DNA from: Dyadobacter frigoris
Lineage (GTDB): Bacteria; Bacteroidota; Bacteroidia; Cytophagales; Spirosomataceae
Assembly (NCBI RefSeq): GCF_005280585.1
Contig: NZ_SZVO01000008.1
Span: forward strand, 274,921-338,920
Direction of reading: 5' to 3'
Length of the DNA stretch: 64,000 nucleotides
Positions 18,415 to 27,543 of this stretch are shown piece after piece. The notes under the pieces are model-generated. The model saw nothing but the letters and a program-made list of their open reading frames with translations, did no database searches and was not told the origin of the DNA. The position numbers were made by a program, and so were the translations under genes. The stretch's first letter is position 1. Every line of letters begins with the position of its first letter.

Positions 18415-19059
18415 TTAATTCTTGACAATGCGCAGATTTTTAACTTTGGCTTCTTCCAGAACCTCCGGATTGTGGGAGCATATAAAAATACCGGCAATGA
18501 TCTTATCAGGAAGATTATCCATTTTGTGTGTCCCTACAATTTTCAATTCTTCCCCTTTTTTAGCGGTCCACATCGTGTAAGTCTTACCTTTTCGTTGAAG
18601 CTGAACGGTCTGTGTATCTTTTTCTTTACTGAAAATTTCGTCTTCGGGATCACGCATTTTGTCGCCTTTGGCAACACGCCATTGCAGCACCGTCAGTCCG
18701 TCTCCGTGTAATACCGCGCTCACGTGCGAAGCATTGTCGTAAAGTGATTCTCTCACCATCCAGCCAACTTTTCTGTGCGGATCCTTACCACTTCCAACAA
18801 ATTCAAAATCTGCCGTCATTGTGAAATCTCCCCGAAGCTCCTTGTAAAGAAACTGAAATTCGTCTCTTTCAAACCAGATGTTATATCCGGAACCTTTTAG
18901 CGTATAAACTTTGGTATTTTTATCGTAACTGGAAGTACCCACTAGTTTGGGATTTCCAATATCGGAAGTCATATCAAATTCGCCAATTTTTTTGATCACT
19001 GCAAAGCCCGAAAGCAGGGCAATTACAATTGTTAGATACAGGATGTTTTTGGAATACAT
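18415..19059 (-). CDS. Exported DUF1349-like concanavalin-type protein
   Basis: 214 aa from ATG 19059, giving MYSKNILYLTIVIALLSGF as signal or anchor; an earlier in-frame ATG (19110) adds 17 residues before it. The body is a beta-rich jelly-roll: VYTLKGSGYNIWFERDEF, GDFTMTADFEFVGSG, KVGWMVRESLYDNASHVSA, LRIVKN. This pattern is seen in DUF1349 domains and in TolB-associated domains of Bacteroidota secreted proteins, where it probably binds carbohydrate. No catalytic residues can be assigned. It diverges from the oxidoreductase at 19264 across 200 bp. Confidence 0.6.
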   Translation of the reverse strand: MYSKNILYLTIVIALLSGFAVIKKIGEFDMTSDIGNPKLVGTSSYDKNTKVYTLKGSGYNIWFERDEFQFLYKELRGDFTMTADFEFVGSGKDPHRKVGWMVRESLYDNASHVSAVLHGDGLTVLQWRVAKGDKMRDPEDEIFSKEKDTQTVQLQRKGKTYTMWTAKKGEELKIVGTHKMDNLPDKIIAGIFICSHNPEVLEEAKVKNLRIVKN

Positions 19060-19263
19060 ATTCTTGAAGAAAATATCGGGGGTTGAATGAATTATCGGAT
19101 AAATGTACATTTTTTTAGATAATTAGTGATACCACATGAATACTAAATCTTCGGTACTTTAAAAAATCATTCAGGCTGTCGAAGTATTTTACAAAGTCAT
19201 CCGGCTTTATTAATAGAATGTAATTTACTAAACCGGCGTAACCTGCCTGAAAACTTATCTCAA

Positions 19264-20631
19264 ATGAACCATTTTAATATCAATCGCCGGCAATTCCTCT
19301 ACGGAGCTACGGCCTCACTTGCACTCAGTACTTTTGGTGCACGCGGGATGGATTTAATTAATCCGGCAAAACCTTTTCGTGTGGGGCTGATCGGGACAGG
19401 ATGGTACGGCAAAAGTGATTTGTTCCGGCTGATGCAGGTAGCTCCGGTGGAAGTGATTGCACTTTGTGACGTCGATAAAAATCAGCTGTCCGAAGCTGCG
19501 AAATTGGTAACCCAGCGTCAGAAATCAGGCAAAACGCCACGATTGTATGGTAATTATCAAAAAATGTTATCTGAAAACGAGCTTGATATTGTGTTAGTCG
19601 GAACACCGGATCACTGGCATTCCCTTCAAATGATCGATGCTGTGAAAGCCGGTGCCCACGTTTATGTGCAAAAGCCGATCAGTGTGGATGTAATGGAAGG
19701 AGAGGCGATGGTTGCAGCTGCGCGGAAATATAATAAAGTGGTACAGGTTGGGACGCAGCGGAAAAGTACACCTCATTTAATTGAAGCCAAGAAAAAGATC
19801 GTTGACGCAGGTTTGCTTGGGAAAATTTCACATGTGGAAATGTGCTGTTATTACCACATGAAAGCCAATGGAAATCCTCCGGTACAGGCCGTTCCGGATT
19901 TTCTGGACTATGAAATGTGGACTGGCCCGGCGCCGTTGCGGCCTTATGACGGCTCACCGCACGTACGTTGGTGGCGGACTTTTATGGAATATGGGAACGG
20001 AATTATGGGTGATATGTGTATCCATATGTTTGATACTGTCCGTTGGATGTTAAAGCTGGGCTGGCCAAATAAAATCAGCTCGACAGGAGGAATTTACGTT
20101 CAGAAAGAAGGGAAATCCAATATTGCGGATACTCAATCCGCCATTTTTGAATATGATGAGCTGAATTGCGTCTGGCAGCACAGATCCTGGGGAACGCCCG
20201 CGGATCCGGATTATCCCTGGTCTTTCACTCTTTTTGGTGAAAAAGGTACACTGAGAGCCAGTACAATGTCTTATGATTTTACCCCGGAAGGAAAGGGTGA
20301 AAAAATCCATGGAGATTGTGTATTTGAAAAGGAAAAATATCCGGAAGATCTTAAAGAAGATAAAATTGAATTAAATGCAGCTCCGGCAACCCGTTTGCAT
20401 ATGCTTGATTTTATCAGTGCAATAGATAATAGCAGCCGCCCGATTGCTGATATTCAGGAAGGACATATTTCTACGGCCAGCTGTATCATGGCTAATTTAT
20501 CCATGAAAACCGGCAGGCCAATTGTTTATGATCCTAAGAAACGGGAAATTATAGGAGATCGCGAAGCAAATGCTTTGTTGACACGCCCTTACCGTGATCC
20601 TTACAAACATCCGCATCACGACAGGGTTTAG
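19264..20631 (+). CDS. Tat-exported Gfo/Idh/MocA-family oxidoreductase
   Basis: 455 aa. A twin-arginine signal (NINRRQFLYGATASLALS) sends the folded, cofactor-loaded protein across the membrane. The Rossmann NAD(P) motif is FRVGLIGTGWYGKSD, followed by VIALCDVDK. VGTPDHWHSLQMIDAVKAGAHVY and the QKP triad (EKP in most relatives) complete the N-terminal domain. The C-terminal domain contains MWTGPAPLRPYD, GNGIMGDMCIHMFDTVRWML and HMLDFISAI, as in secreted Bacteroidota members acting on sugars or inositols. Substrate unknown. A strong terminator follows, so it is likely monocistronic. Confidence 0.92.
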   Translation: MNHFNINRRQFLYGATASLALSTFGARGMDLINPAKPFRVGLIGTGWYGKSDLFRLMQVAPVEVIALCDVDKNQLSEAAKLVTQRQKSGKTPRLYGNYQKMLSENELDIVLVGTPDHWHSLQMIDAVKAGAHVYVQKPISVDVMEGEAMVAAARKYNKVVQVGTQRKSTPHLIEAKKKIVDAGLLGKISHVEMCCYYHMKANGNPPVQAVPDFLDYEMWTGPAPLRPYDGSPHVRWWRTFMEYGNGIMGDMCIHMFDTVRWMLKLGWPNKISSTGGIYVQKEGKSNIADTQSAIFEYDELNCVWQHRSWGTPADPDYPWSFTLFGEKGTLRASTMSYDFTPEGKGEKIHGDCVFEKEKYPEDLKEDKIELNAAPATRLHMLDFISAIDNSSRPIADIQEGHISTASCIMANLSMKTGRPIVYDPKKREIIGDREANALLTRPYRDPYKHPHHDRV

Positions 20632-20653
20632 GAAAAAATAAGACTGATTCAGT

Positions 20654-20696
20654 GCAGCATTATTAAGAATATTTTTCTTAATAATGCTGCTTTTTT
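20654..20696 (+). terminator. Intrinsic terminator after the oxidoreductase
   Basis: Perfect 16-bp arms (GCAGCATTATTAAGAA / TTCTTAATAATGCTGC) with a 5-nt loop are followed by T6. Confidence 0.95.
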
Positions 20697-21013
20697 GTGC
20701 GGAATAGCCAACGAAATTCTGATAAATTCAAATGTAACTTCTTTTATACGTAGAAATATTTCTAATTGATGTCCAGGTTTGACATATTGATTAAAAAATA
20801 CCTTTTAATCAATATGTTAGTTGTTTTTCTTTTTGTATTCTGATATTTCGAAAGTATACTAATTTGATAATTAGTACTTTATGTTAATAGATAAAAATAA
20901 ATACAATATAATTATTTGCTTTTTATAAATAAATATAATTATATTTAAAAGTTATTATGTAGAAGTAGTTGGATCAATTCTCCCTATCACAATTTTTAAC
21001 TATTCACTTGATT
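20697..21013 (+). other. AT-rich regulatory region before the fibre-like cluster
   Basis: 317 bp of strongly AT-rich DNA without a credible ORF. It contains the 15-bp-arm dyad at 20782-20817 and long A/T runs at 20880-20960. It presumably holds the promoter for the gene at 21014, but no unambiguous TTTG/TAnnTTTG pair was assigned. Confidence 0.5.
20782..20817. promoter_or_regulatory. Perfect 15-bp inverted repeat upstream of the fibre-like cluster
   Basis: ACATATTGATTAAAA and its complement TTTTAATCAATATGT are separated by AATACC. No T-tract follows. It could be an operator for a dimeric regulator of the cluster. Confidence 0.5.
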
Positions 21014-21589
21014 ATGAAAAGAAAATTTACTCGTACCGCATCTCTTTGTGCGATGATTTTATCTGTGGGAACATGTGCTTCTGTATTTGCTCAGGTAGAT
21101 GGACGTATTGATAGCCACATTATCACTGTCGTTGTACCGCAAGTAGCATTACTGGATTTAGAGTCCAGCAGTACCAAAGATTTTACAGCTACTTTTGTTG
21201 CCCCTACCGAAGCCGGTAATAAACTTGACGCTCCGCAAGACAATATCACAACATGGTTGAATTATTCCTCCATTCAAACCTCAACGACTCCAAAACGTGT
21301 TGATGTGAAAGCTGCTCCGGTTATTACGGGACTGGATATTCACCTGGTTGCAGCGATTGCATCGGCAGGTACGGTTGGTGCAAAAGGAACTCCTAATGCT
21401 GGTATAACGCTTTCTACTGCCGACCAGCCTTTGATTACTGCAATTGGTAGTGCTTATACGCTAAACGGAGCAAATAATGGTCATCAGTTGACGTATTCAT
21501 TTGATACCGTTCTGGACAATGCCAATTACGGTGCATTGCGTTCAGGAAGTACTGCTGTGACTGTCACGTATACTTTGGTTGACAATTAA
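21014..21589 (+). CDS. Secreted fibre/pilin-like subunit A
   Basis: 191 aa from ATG 21014; an upstream start at 20969 is rejected because it precedes the signal MKRKFTRTASLCAMIL...SVFAQ. The mature protein is all-beta and rich in T, A, S and V with no Cys. Its N-terminal strand (HIITVVVPQVALLDLE) alternates hydrophobic residues, and it ends with a strand VTVTYTLVDN at the very C-terminus. The same N-terminal VALLDL, APTEAGN and TWL motifs and C-terminal RSG...VTYT-VDN recur in the protein at 25252, so they are paralogues. It sits first, before chaperone-like and usher-like genes, as a major subunit would. Function as a surface fibre subunit is inferred. Confidence 0.65.
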   Translation: MKRKFTRTASLCAMILSVGTCASVFAQVDGRIDSHIITVVVPQVALLDLESSSTKDFTATFVAPTEAGNKLDAPQDNITTWLNYSSIQTSTTPKRVDVKAAPVITGLDIHLVAAIASAGTVGAKGTPNAGITLSTADQPLITAIGSAYTLNGANNGHQLTYSFDTVLDNANYGALRSGSTAVTVTYTLVDN

Positions 21590-21623
21590 TCCGCGAAAAA
21601 ATAACAATATTTCTCACATTGAT

Positions 21624-21668
21624 TTTTAAACGAACTGAAATCCCAATATCATTTTGGTTCGTTTAAAA
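21624..21668 (+). promoter_or_regulatory. Stem-loop between subunit A and the chaperone-like gene
   Basis: TTTTAAACGAAC and GTTCGTTTAAAA are perfect 12-bp arms with a 21-nt loop, 16 bp before the next ATG. It may protect the subunit mRNA end or limit read-through into the assembly genes (inference). Confidence 0.6.
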
Positions 21669-21684
21669 TGTATCTATCGTTATA

Positions 21685-22470
21685 ATGAAATTAATATTAA
21701 GATTATTCTTTTTATTAGTTCTCCCAAAGTCTATTTACGCATCTGTTGTAATTGTTAATGGATTGACACATTTACACAGTATACCCGACGCCGCCACGAA
21801 GGTTCAGGGAGAAATTCTGGTCAGAAATGACGGGAATAAGGATTCGCGTATATTGGTATACCGTCAGGATCTGGTACCTGCTTGTGGAGAAGCTACAAAT
21901 TATCCGGAATCCAACAGCCATCAGCGATCATTAGGAAATGGACTTCATACTAATGTGGATGAGAAAATGCTTGCGGGCAGAGAAGAATATGTAGTAAGGT
22001 ACACGATTGAACTTGAAAAAGAGAGATCCGCTCCCGGAACATATTGGGAAGTTGTGATGGTTGAAGTAGCCGATCCTGTCCGTAATGAATTGCAGGGAGG
22101 AGTTCAGGTAAACTCTAAAGTCAGGTATGCAATACAAATCATTCTGGATGTAGGTGTCCCCGAAGGCCCTAAATTATCATTTGAGAATATTGTTTTTGAT
22201 AAAGTCGCTCCCAAAAATATACTTCTTAAAGTACAATTGAAGAATAATAGTGAATTCGGTATACGAACTAACGTTGTGTTGGAAGTGTATGACGGTCAGG
22301 GTAATAAGCTAAAAACGACCGACGCTAACAGCAGGATGATGTATCCTGGTTATTGCAATGTATTTGAAATTCCATTGGACGCATTGATGCCGGGAAAATA
22401 CGAATGCGTTATCATCGCTGATACCGGAAAAGATTTATATGGTTCCAATATATCTTTAAAGGTAGATTAA
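21685..22470 (+). CDS. Exported Ig-fold protein, periplasmic-chaperone-like
   Basis: 261 aa with signal peptide MKLILRLFFLLVLPKSIYAS. Two immunoglobulin-like halves are visible. The first (about 25-155: VQGEILVRNDGNKDSRILVY, APGTYWEVVMVEVADP, VRYAIQIILDVG) resembles the strand pattern of PapD-type chaperones and of DUF916 domains of surface proteins. The second (160-260) is another beta-sandwich (ILLKVQLKNNSEFGIRTNVV, PGKYECVIIADTG). No enzyme motif. Its position between a secreted subunit and an outer-membrane barrel suggests it carries subunits to the barrel. This role is inferred from order and fold. Confidence 0.6.
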   Translation: MKLILRLFFLLVLPKSIYASVVIVNGLTHLHSIPDAATKVQGEILVRNDGNKDSRILVYRQDLVPACGEATNYPESNSHQRSLGNGLHTNVDEKMLAGREEYVVRYTIELEKERSAPGTYWEVVMVEVADPVRNELQGGVQVNSKVRYAIQIILDVGVPEGPKLSFENIVFDKVAPKNILLKVQLKNNSEFGIRTNVVLEVYDGQGNKLKTTDANSRMMYPGYCNVFEIPLDALMPGKYECVIIADTGKDLYGSNISLKVD

Positions 22471-22483
22471 GTACATACTATTT

Positions 22484-22524
22484 CAGATTTTTTTCTTACA
22501 CAGTCTGTGTAAGAAAAAAATCTG
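22484..22524. promoter_or_regulatory. 41-bp perfect palindrome between chaperone-like and usher-like genes
   Basis: Two 20-bp arms (22484-22503 and 22505-22524) surround a single T. In RNA this is a very stable hairpin with U-rich and A-rich sides. It lies 14 bp after the chaperone stop and 20 bp before the usher start, and may act as a partial terminator or processing site. Confidence 0.65.
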
Positions 22525-22543
22525 TGATTCATGACAAATCGTA

Positions 22544-25255
22544 TTGGTCCGACTTATCTTCATATTTACATTTTTGATACATTTGGAAGGAGTTTGTCAA
22601 TCGCAGCCCCTTATCACGTTGTCAAATTCTCCCGGAAAAGTGATTCCAGGGAAACATTTTACATTATTTTTTGACTTAAAATTGGCCAGGGAATTTCCGG
22701 AGAATCTTCAGGAGGAATTAATTTTACCAGCCAAATGGAATCTGCTTTCGCAACGCAAGCCGGAAAGAGCACCCGGACAAACAACCCTGCGGTATTTCTT
22801 TGTGATTGGTGTTCCGTCGGATTGTCCCGCAGGAGACTTTCCGGTAATACTGAATATTGAAACAGCTAATACGCAACTTGCTGCGACGAAAATTTTCGTC
22901 ACCATTCAGGAAATACATAAAGTTGAAGTATTTATTCTTTCCAAACCGGAATATATTAAAGAAGGCGATAGTCTGAAAATTGAATATCTGATCCAAAATG
23001 TGGGAAATGTAAAGGAATATATTACCCCAACGACCACTCGTGGAGTAATTATGGCTCATGGAGATAGCCTGAGTGTTGAGCCCAATGAAAAAATAAAAAT
23101 CACAGTATCACAAATAATTCCTCATACAGAAACCAATGCCTGGCAGGTTTCTTCGGATCTCACTATTCATCTGAAAGGGGTAGAAAATTCGGTTTTTCAG
23201 GCTACCTCAGTCCCGGTTTTTTCTTCGAGGTTAAAAAAAATAGATCCATATTTTCGTTTTCCGATAGAAGCAGGCGGGGGATATTTATCCTATCGATATG
23301 GTGACAGAAATTTTGTTGCCTATCAGTATTCGCTTACAGGAAAAGGTTTTGTTGATCAAAAGGCAAAACATTTTGTTGATTTTATTATACGTGGCCCAAA
23401 CCAGTTCAGGTTCCCAAGTATTGGAAATTACGATCAGTATACATTTGGATATCAATATAAAAAATCGACTAATATAACCGTAGGCGATCATGTGCTTCAA
23501 TTAAATAATCTGATGGAATTTGCCAGATTTGGCCGTGGAGTCAGGATTGAACAGCAATTCCGGAAATTTGATTATCTGTTGTTCTATCAAAAAGCGCGTT
23601 TTTATTTTAACCAGAAAGAATCCTTTGGTGGGAGGGTAGTTTTTAAATTTAACACTGTCGCCAATGTTGCAATTAACTATGACTCTAAAAATATTGTTTT
23701 TCGGGGTAATGAATTCTGGTCTAACCTGGTAGGTTTTTCAGGGCAAATCAGATTAAAGGAAATGTCTGCGGAGGCGGAACTGGCGACAGGTAATGCCAGA
23801 GGAAAAACGGATTATGGCGCTTTTTTGCGTTATCAGCTGATAAAAAAATGGGTTGGTTTATCTGGTAACTTTATATATACAGGGAAAAATTTCTATGGCT
23901 TTTACAACAACAGTATTCTGGCTAATGGCAATGCAAACTTTAACATTACCCAAAAACTAAATTTGGGATTAAGTGCCAATTTTTCCAATGTCAATCCGAG
24001 TCTGGACGCAAATGTTTATAGCATTTCTCCAAAGGATAAAAATTATATGGCTTTTATGTCGTATCAATTAAATCTTAAAAACCGGCTTTTCGTTTTTTAC
24101 TCTATTCTTGAAAGAGAAGACAAACAAAAACCTTCCACATACCATTTTTCGGAAAATTTCGGAAATTTATCTTACAGTTTGTCAATGGAAAAGTTTTCCC
24201 TGTTCTATCAGATCCGTTATGGAAAAGCCAGAAATTTATTAATTTCTGATACTTTGGGAAAAAGAGAATCCTTTTCAAATATCATCCAGCCTAATTTCAG
24301 GGTTTTTTCAGGTGTTTGGGTAGGTGGTTATCTTGAATATCAGCATACCAGTAAATTCTCGAAAGCTGATATTGTACAGGATTTATTTTTTTATGGTGGA
24401 AATGTAAGAGTTAATCTTGGAAGATCTTTATTTGCCAATTTTATGTATCGAAATAACTATGCTCCGGACGAGCTTTATGTCCGCAGAAGTTTTATGGACG
24501 CAGCCGTTATTTTAGATTTAAAAAGACATAGGATAACATTTACAGGTGGCCGCTCTTTCATCCCAAATTCACCGGTAATAAATCAGAATACATTATTCTT
24601 TTCCCTGAAATATGCGATTAAGTTAAATTTAGCTTTGGCCAGGAGGAAAAATATAGGAACTGTGAGAGGGAAACTAACCGGATCCGGATTTTCCAAAGAG
24701 GGAAATCTTATACAGTTAGGAAGCCACAAATTTCTGACAGACAGCACGGGAATGTTCTGGTTTGAAGGATTGGCACCGGACAGATACTACCTGAGTATTT
24801 CACAAAACGAATCCAAAAATGAAGGTGTCGTTCCTAACCAGAAAATGCCGATGTTTCTTGACGTGAAAGCGGACAGTACGAAGGATATAGAAATTCCACT
24901 AACAAGAACGGGGAACATCAGAGGGAAAGTTGATTTTTTAAAACCATCCAGGAATGGTTTGTCCGGGATGTTGAGTCAAAAACCTACTGTCCTTATTAAG
25001 CTGTCTCATGAATCGGAAAGCTTTCTTACAGAATTAAACGAAAAAGATGAATTTTCATTTAAGGAGATGAAACCGGGAAATTGGACGCTCACGGCCATTA
25101 TTACCGGAAGTCAGGATAGATTTGTGATCGACAACGACCAAAAGCAACTCAATATTGAATGTGATAAAACGATGGACGTAGTTTTCAATATAAGGCCTAA
25201 CGAGAAAAGAATTCACTTTTCAGAAAAGAGTTTTGAACTGTCTACTAAAAAATGA
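22544..25255 (+). CDS. Usher-like outer-membrane beta-barrel protein
   Basis: 903 aa. The start is TTG 22544: an in-frame stop lies just upstream (22532) and the next residues form a signal peptide (MVRLIFIFTFLIHLEGVCQS). Order of parts: two N-terminal Ig-like domains (about 20-225), a long region of alternating aromatic strands typical of a barrel (about 235-700: YLSYRYGDRNFVAYQYSLTG, FSLFYQIRYGKAR, LFANFMYRNNY), and two C-terminal carboxypeptidase-regulatory/SpaA-like domains (GTVRGKLTGSGF to GLAPDRYYLSIS, and GNIRGKVDFLK to MKPGNWTLTAI). This matches the plan of ushers that export and assemble fibres, although I see no sequence identity to FimD/PapC. Its stop overlaps the next gene by 4 bp. 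Confidence 0.6.
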   Translation: MVRLIFIFTFLIHLEGVCQSQPLITLSNSPGKVIPGKHFTLFFDLKLAREFPENLQEELILPAKWNLLSQRKPERAPGQTTLRYFFVIGVPSDCPAGDFPVILNIETANTQLAATKIFVTIQEIHKVEVFILSKPEYIKEGDSLKIEYLIQNVGNVKEYITPTTTRGVIMAHGDSLSVEPNEKIKITVSQIIPHTETNAWQVSSDLTIHLKGVENSVFQATSVPVFSSRLKKIDPYFRFPIEAGGGYLSYRYGDRNFVAYQYSLTGKGFVDQKAKHFVDFIIRGPNQFRFPSIGNYDQYTFGYQYKKSTNITVGDHVLQLNNLMEFARFGRGVRIEQQFRKFDYLLFYQKARFYFNQKESFGGRVVFKFNTVANVAINYDSKNIVFRGNEFWSNLVGFSGQIRLKEMSAEAELATGNARGKTDYGAFLRYQLIKKWVGLSGNFIYTGKNFYGFYNNSILANGNANFNITQKLNLGLSANFSNVNPSLDANVYSISPKDKNYMAFMSYQLNLKNRLFVFYSILEREDKQKPSTYHFSENFGNLSYSLSMEKFSLFYQIRYGKARNLLISDTLGKRESFSNIIQPNFRVFSGVWVGGYLEYQHTSKFSKADIVQDLFFYGGNVRVNLGRSLFANFMYRNNYAPDELYVRRSFMDAAVILDLKRHRITFTGGRSFIPNSPVINQNTLFFSLKYAIKLNLALARRKNIGTVRGKLTGSGFSKEGNLIQLGSHKFLTDSTGMFWFEGLAPDRYYLSISQNESKNEGVVPNQKMPMFLDVKADSTKDIEIPLTRTGNIRGKVDFLKPSRNGLSGMLSQKPTVLIKLSHESESFLTELNEKDEFSFKEMKPGNWTLTAIITGSQDRFVIDNDQKQLNIECDKTMDVVFNIRPNEKRIHFSEKSFELSTKK

Positions 25256-25788
25256 GATATCTGTTAATACTTTTGCTTCTTACAAAATTTTGCTGCTCAA
25301 GGGCACAGAATGTCACAGTGGGCATCACGATGCCGTCGGTAGCGCTTTTGGATCTGCTTGGTAACGGTTCAACTGATTTTACCTTATCGTCAACGGCACC
25401 TTCCGAAGCGGGAAATTCTATAAATACAACGAGTTCAAATTTAGGTACCTGGCTGATTTTTACCTCGGCTATTGCGTCGGGATTTTCCAGGAGTATCAAA
25501 GGTGATGTGAGCGGAACACTGCCGCCGGGTATTCGGCTAAGATTGGATATTTCACCATATACCGGAAGCGGTCAGGGATTTACCGGAGGAAATAGCATTG
25601 TAACGGGCAATGTATATCTGACAAATACAGCCACAAGTTTTATAGATAATATTAAGGGAGCATTCACGGGTATAGCCTATGGATCTGATGGATTTAAATT
25701 GAAATATTCACTGGAAGTCCAAACCTATGCGGATATTAGAAGCGGTACGTCTGTCTTAACTGTACGTTACACCATAGTTGATAACTAA
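25252..25788 (+). CDS. Secreted fibre/pilin-like subunit B
   Basis: 178 aa, ATG overlapping the usher stop (ATGA), so translationally coupled. The signal peptide is MRYLLILLLLTKFCCSRAQ. It is a paralogue of subunit A: ITMPSVALLDLLGNGSTDF, APSEAGN and LGTWLIF near the start and IRSGTSVLTVRYTIVDN at the end align with the same motifs there. The middle is glycine- and threonine-rich (GSGQGFTGGNSIVTGN). Probably a minor or tip-proximal subunit of the same assembly (inference). Confidence 0.62.
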   Translation: MRYLLILLLLTKFCCSRAQNVTVGITMPSVALLDLLGNGSTDFTLSSTAPSEAGNSINTTSSNLGTWLIFTSAIASGFSRSIKGDVSGTLPPGIRLRLDISPYTGSGQGFTGGNSIVTGNVYLTNTATSFIDNIKGAFTGIAYGSDGFKLKYSLEVQTYADIRSGTSVLTVRYTIVDN

Positions 25789-26274
25789 ATGAAAATCAGA
25801 CTACTAATTTTATTGATCTTTGCGGTTAATTTCGTAACCAAGGCTCAGGGCATAACAATTACCAGTGCTACGTCCTGGACTGTTTCACCATTATCTTCTG
25901 CCAATATTATAACAAAGGCAGGGAAAGATTACGCGGGATTTGAGACAAGTCCGGCCAATCAGACGCTGTTAAAATTAACCGGAACTGTTCTTTGCTCGAT
26001 AAATATCCAGCAGGTAACAGGAGCGAACTGGGATTCGAATCTGAAAATTTATGCGCGCAGATCCGGAGCGGGAACAGGCTTGGCTATTCTGTTGGGAGGT
26101 GGAAGTTATCAGCTGGTAACAACAAGTTCCACTCAGCTTTTTACAGCTGCACTGGGGATTTTGTTAGGTAAGGAAGATATTCCTATCCAATACCAGATTC
26201 AGGGGCTGTCTGTTTTATTACCTGCAAAAAGCTATTCTACAACGATCATGTACACAATTTCAGTTGTTTTGTAG
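25789..26274 (+). CDS. Secreted beta-rich protein, possible third fibre subunit
   Basis: 161 aa, starting on the base after the previous stop. The signal peptide is MKIRLLILLIFAVNFVTKAQ. The mature part is beta-rich (GITITSATSWTVSPLSS, TLLKLTGTVLCSINIQQVTG) and ends in a hydrophobic strand (YSTTIMYTISVVL), as in subunits A and B. Unlike them it lacks VALLDL/EAGN, so it is a more distant relative or an adaptor. Last gene of the cluster. Confidence 0.55.
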   Translation: MKIRLLILLIFAVNFVTKAQGITITSATSWTVSPLSSANIITKAGKDYAGFETSPANQTLLKLTGTVLCSINIQQVTGANWDSNLKIYARRSGAGTGLAILLGGGSYQLVTTSSTQLFTAALGILLGKEDIPIQYQIQGLSVLLPAKSYSTTIMYTISVVL

Positions 26275-26385
26275 CTGTTATACTATTCTTTATCAATATT
26301 TACTTCCTAAAATTGGCTAGCTGGCATTACCTCCGTTCCAACGCAATGACGTACTTTTATATTCAGGAGATTTTAAAACGTGTTA

Positions 26386-27543
26386 ATGCAGACAAAAAAC
26401 TACGACATCATTATTTGCGGAGGAGGAATGGCCGGACTGAGTCTGGTTTACCGTGCTTTGAAAGAGAAAGTCTGGGTTGCGGAAAGAATATTAATTATAG
26501 ATAAGGATAGTAAAGACAAAAATGACCGGACCTGGTGTTTCTGGCAAAAGGAAGGGATCGAAAACGAGTTTGAAGATGTCGTTTATAAACGCTGGAAGGA
26601 CTTTTTATTTTTCTCCAATAAGGAAGAAAAATTAAAACTGGACACGGGCTCTTATATCTATAAAATGATCAGGAGTATTGACTTTTATAAACACGTTCTG
26701 GCATATATCCGTCAGTTTGATCAGGTCGATTTTGTTTTTCAGGATATTATTTCCATTGGAAATCATGGTAATAAAGCGGCTGTGAAAACCTCTGAATCTG
26801 TATTTGAATCAAAATATATTTTCAACTCTATTTATAAAAAACCAGAGTTAAAGCCTGAAAACCAATATTTCATTCAGCATTTCAAAGGGATAACGATCCG
26901 TACCAATCAGTTTAAAACAGATCCCGCGGAAATGTACTTTATGGATTTCAGGACGACGCAGGAAAATGGAACTACGTTTTTCTATACGCTGCCTTTTAAT
27001 CAAAATGAAATATTTGTTGAATACACGTTATTTTCAAAATCGCTCCTGAAACCTGAGGAGTACAATTCCAAAATCAAAATATACCTTTCCGAAATATTGC
27101 GAATTGATGATTTTGAAATCATCGAAGAAGAATTTGGCGCGATTCCGATGACAGATTTTTCTTTTGAAAGAAGATCGGGAAACGTAATTAATATTGGGAG
27201 CGTAGGTGGGGATACACGCGCCTCTACCGGTTATACGTTTTTGAATACTCAAAAAACGATCTCAAAAATTCTGGATTCCTTTAAAGAAAATAATCATCCG
27301 TTTTTTGAAAAGGAAAACATCAGTAACAAACACAAAGTGCTGGATGCAACCATTTTGAATGTTTTGGATAATGAAATTTATAAAGGTGACCAGATTTTTA
27401 CCGATCTTTTCAACCGTGTCAAAGCGAAAACTATTTTAGCATTTCTTGATGGAGAAAGTACAATTCCGGATGATTTGAAAATAATGGCCAGCCTTAAAGC
27501 GAAGTATTTTATAGGTCCTTTTTTGAAGGTAATTACCAGATGA
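26386..27543 (+). CDS. crtY: Lycopene cyclase family protein
   Basis: 385 aa from ATG 26386; a GTG two codons earlier is possible. FAD/NAD-binding N-terminus YDIIICGGGMAGLSLVYRA, then the family stretch KNDRTWCFWQ. The central IPMTDF and the C-terminal GDTRASTGYTF are the hallmark motifs of CrtY-type lycopene beta-cyclases, which close the ends of lycopene to give beta-carotene. Known members are membrane-associated flavoproteins. No other carotenoid gene is nearby, so the rest of the pathway must lie elsewhere. It follows the fibre-like cluster after 111 bp on the same strand. Confidence 0.88.
   Translation: MQTKNYDIIICGGGMAGLSLVYRALKEKVWVAERILIIDKDSKDKNDRTWCFWQKEGIENEFEDVVYKRWKDFLFFSNKEEKLKLDTGSYIYKMIRSIDFYKHVLAYIRQFDQVDFVFQDIISIGNHGNKAAVKTSESVFESKYIFNSIYKKPELKPENQYFIQHFKGITIRTNQFKTDPAEMYFMDFRTTQENGTTFFYTLPFNQNEIFVEYTLFSKSLLKPEEYNSKIKIYLSEILRIDDFEIIEEEFGAIPMTDFSFERRSGNVINIGSVGGDTRASTGYTFLNTQKTISKILDSFKENNHPFFEKENISNKHKVLDATILNVLDNEIYKGDQIFTDLFNRVKAKTILAFLDGESTIPDDLKIMASLKAKYFIGPFLKVITR

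Noticed and set aside
20782..20817. Phase-variation inverton upstream of the fibre-like cluster
   Set aside because: The arms are only 6 bp apart, too close to flank an invertible promoter, and no recombinase gene is near.
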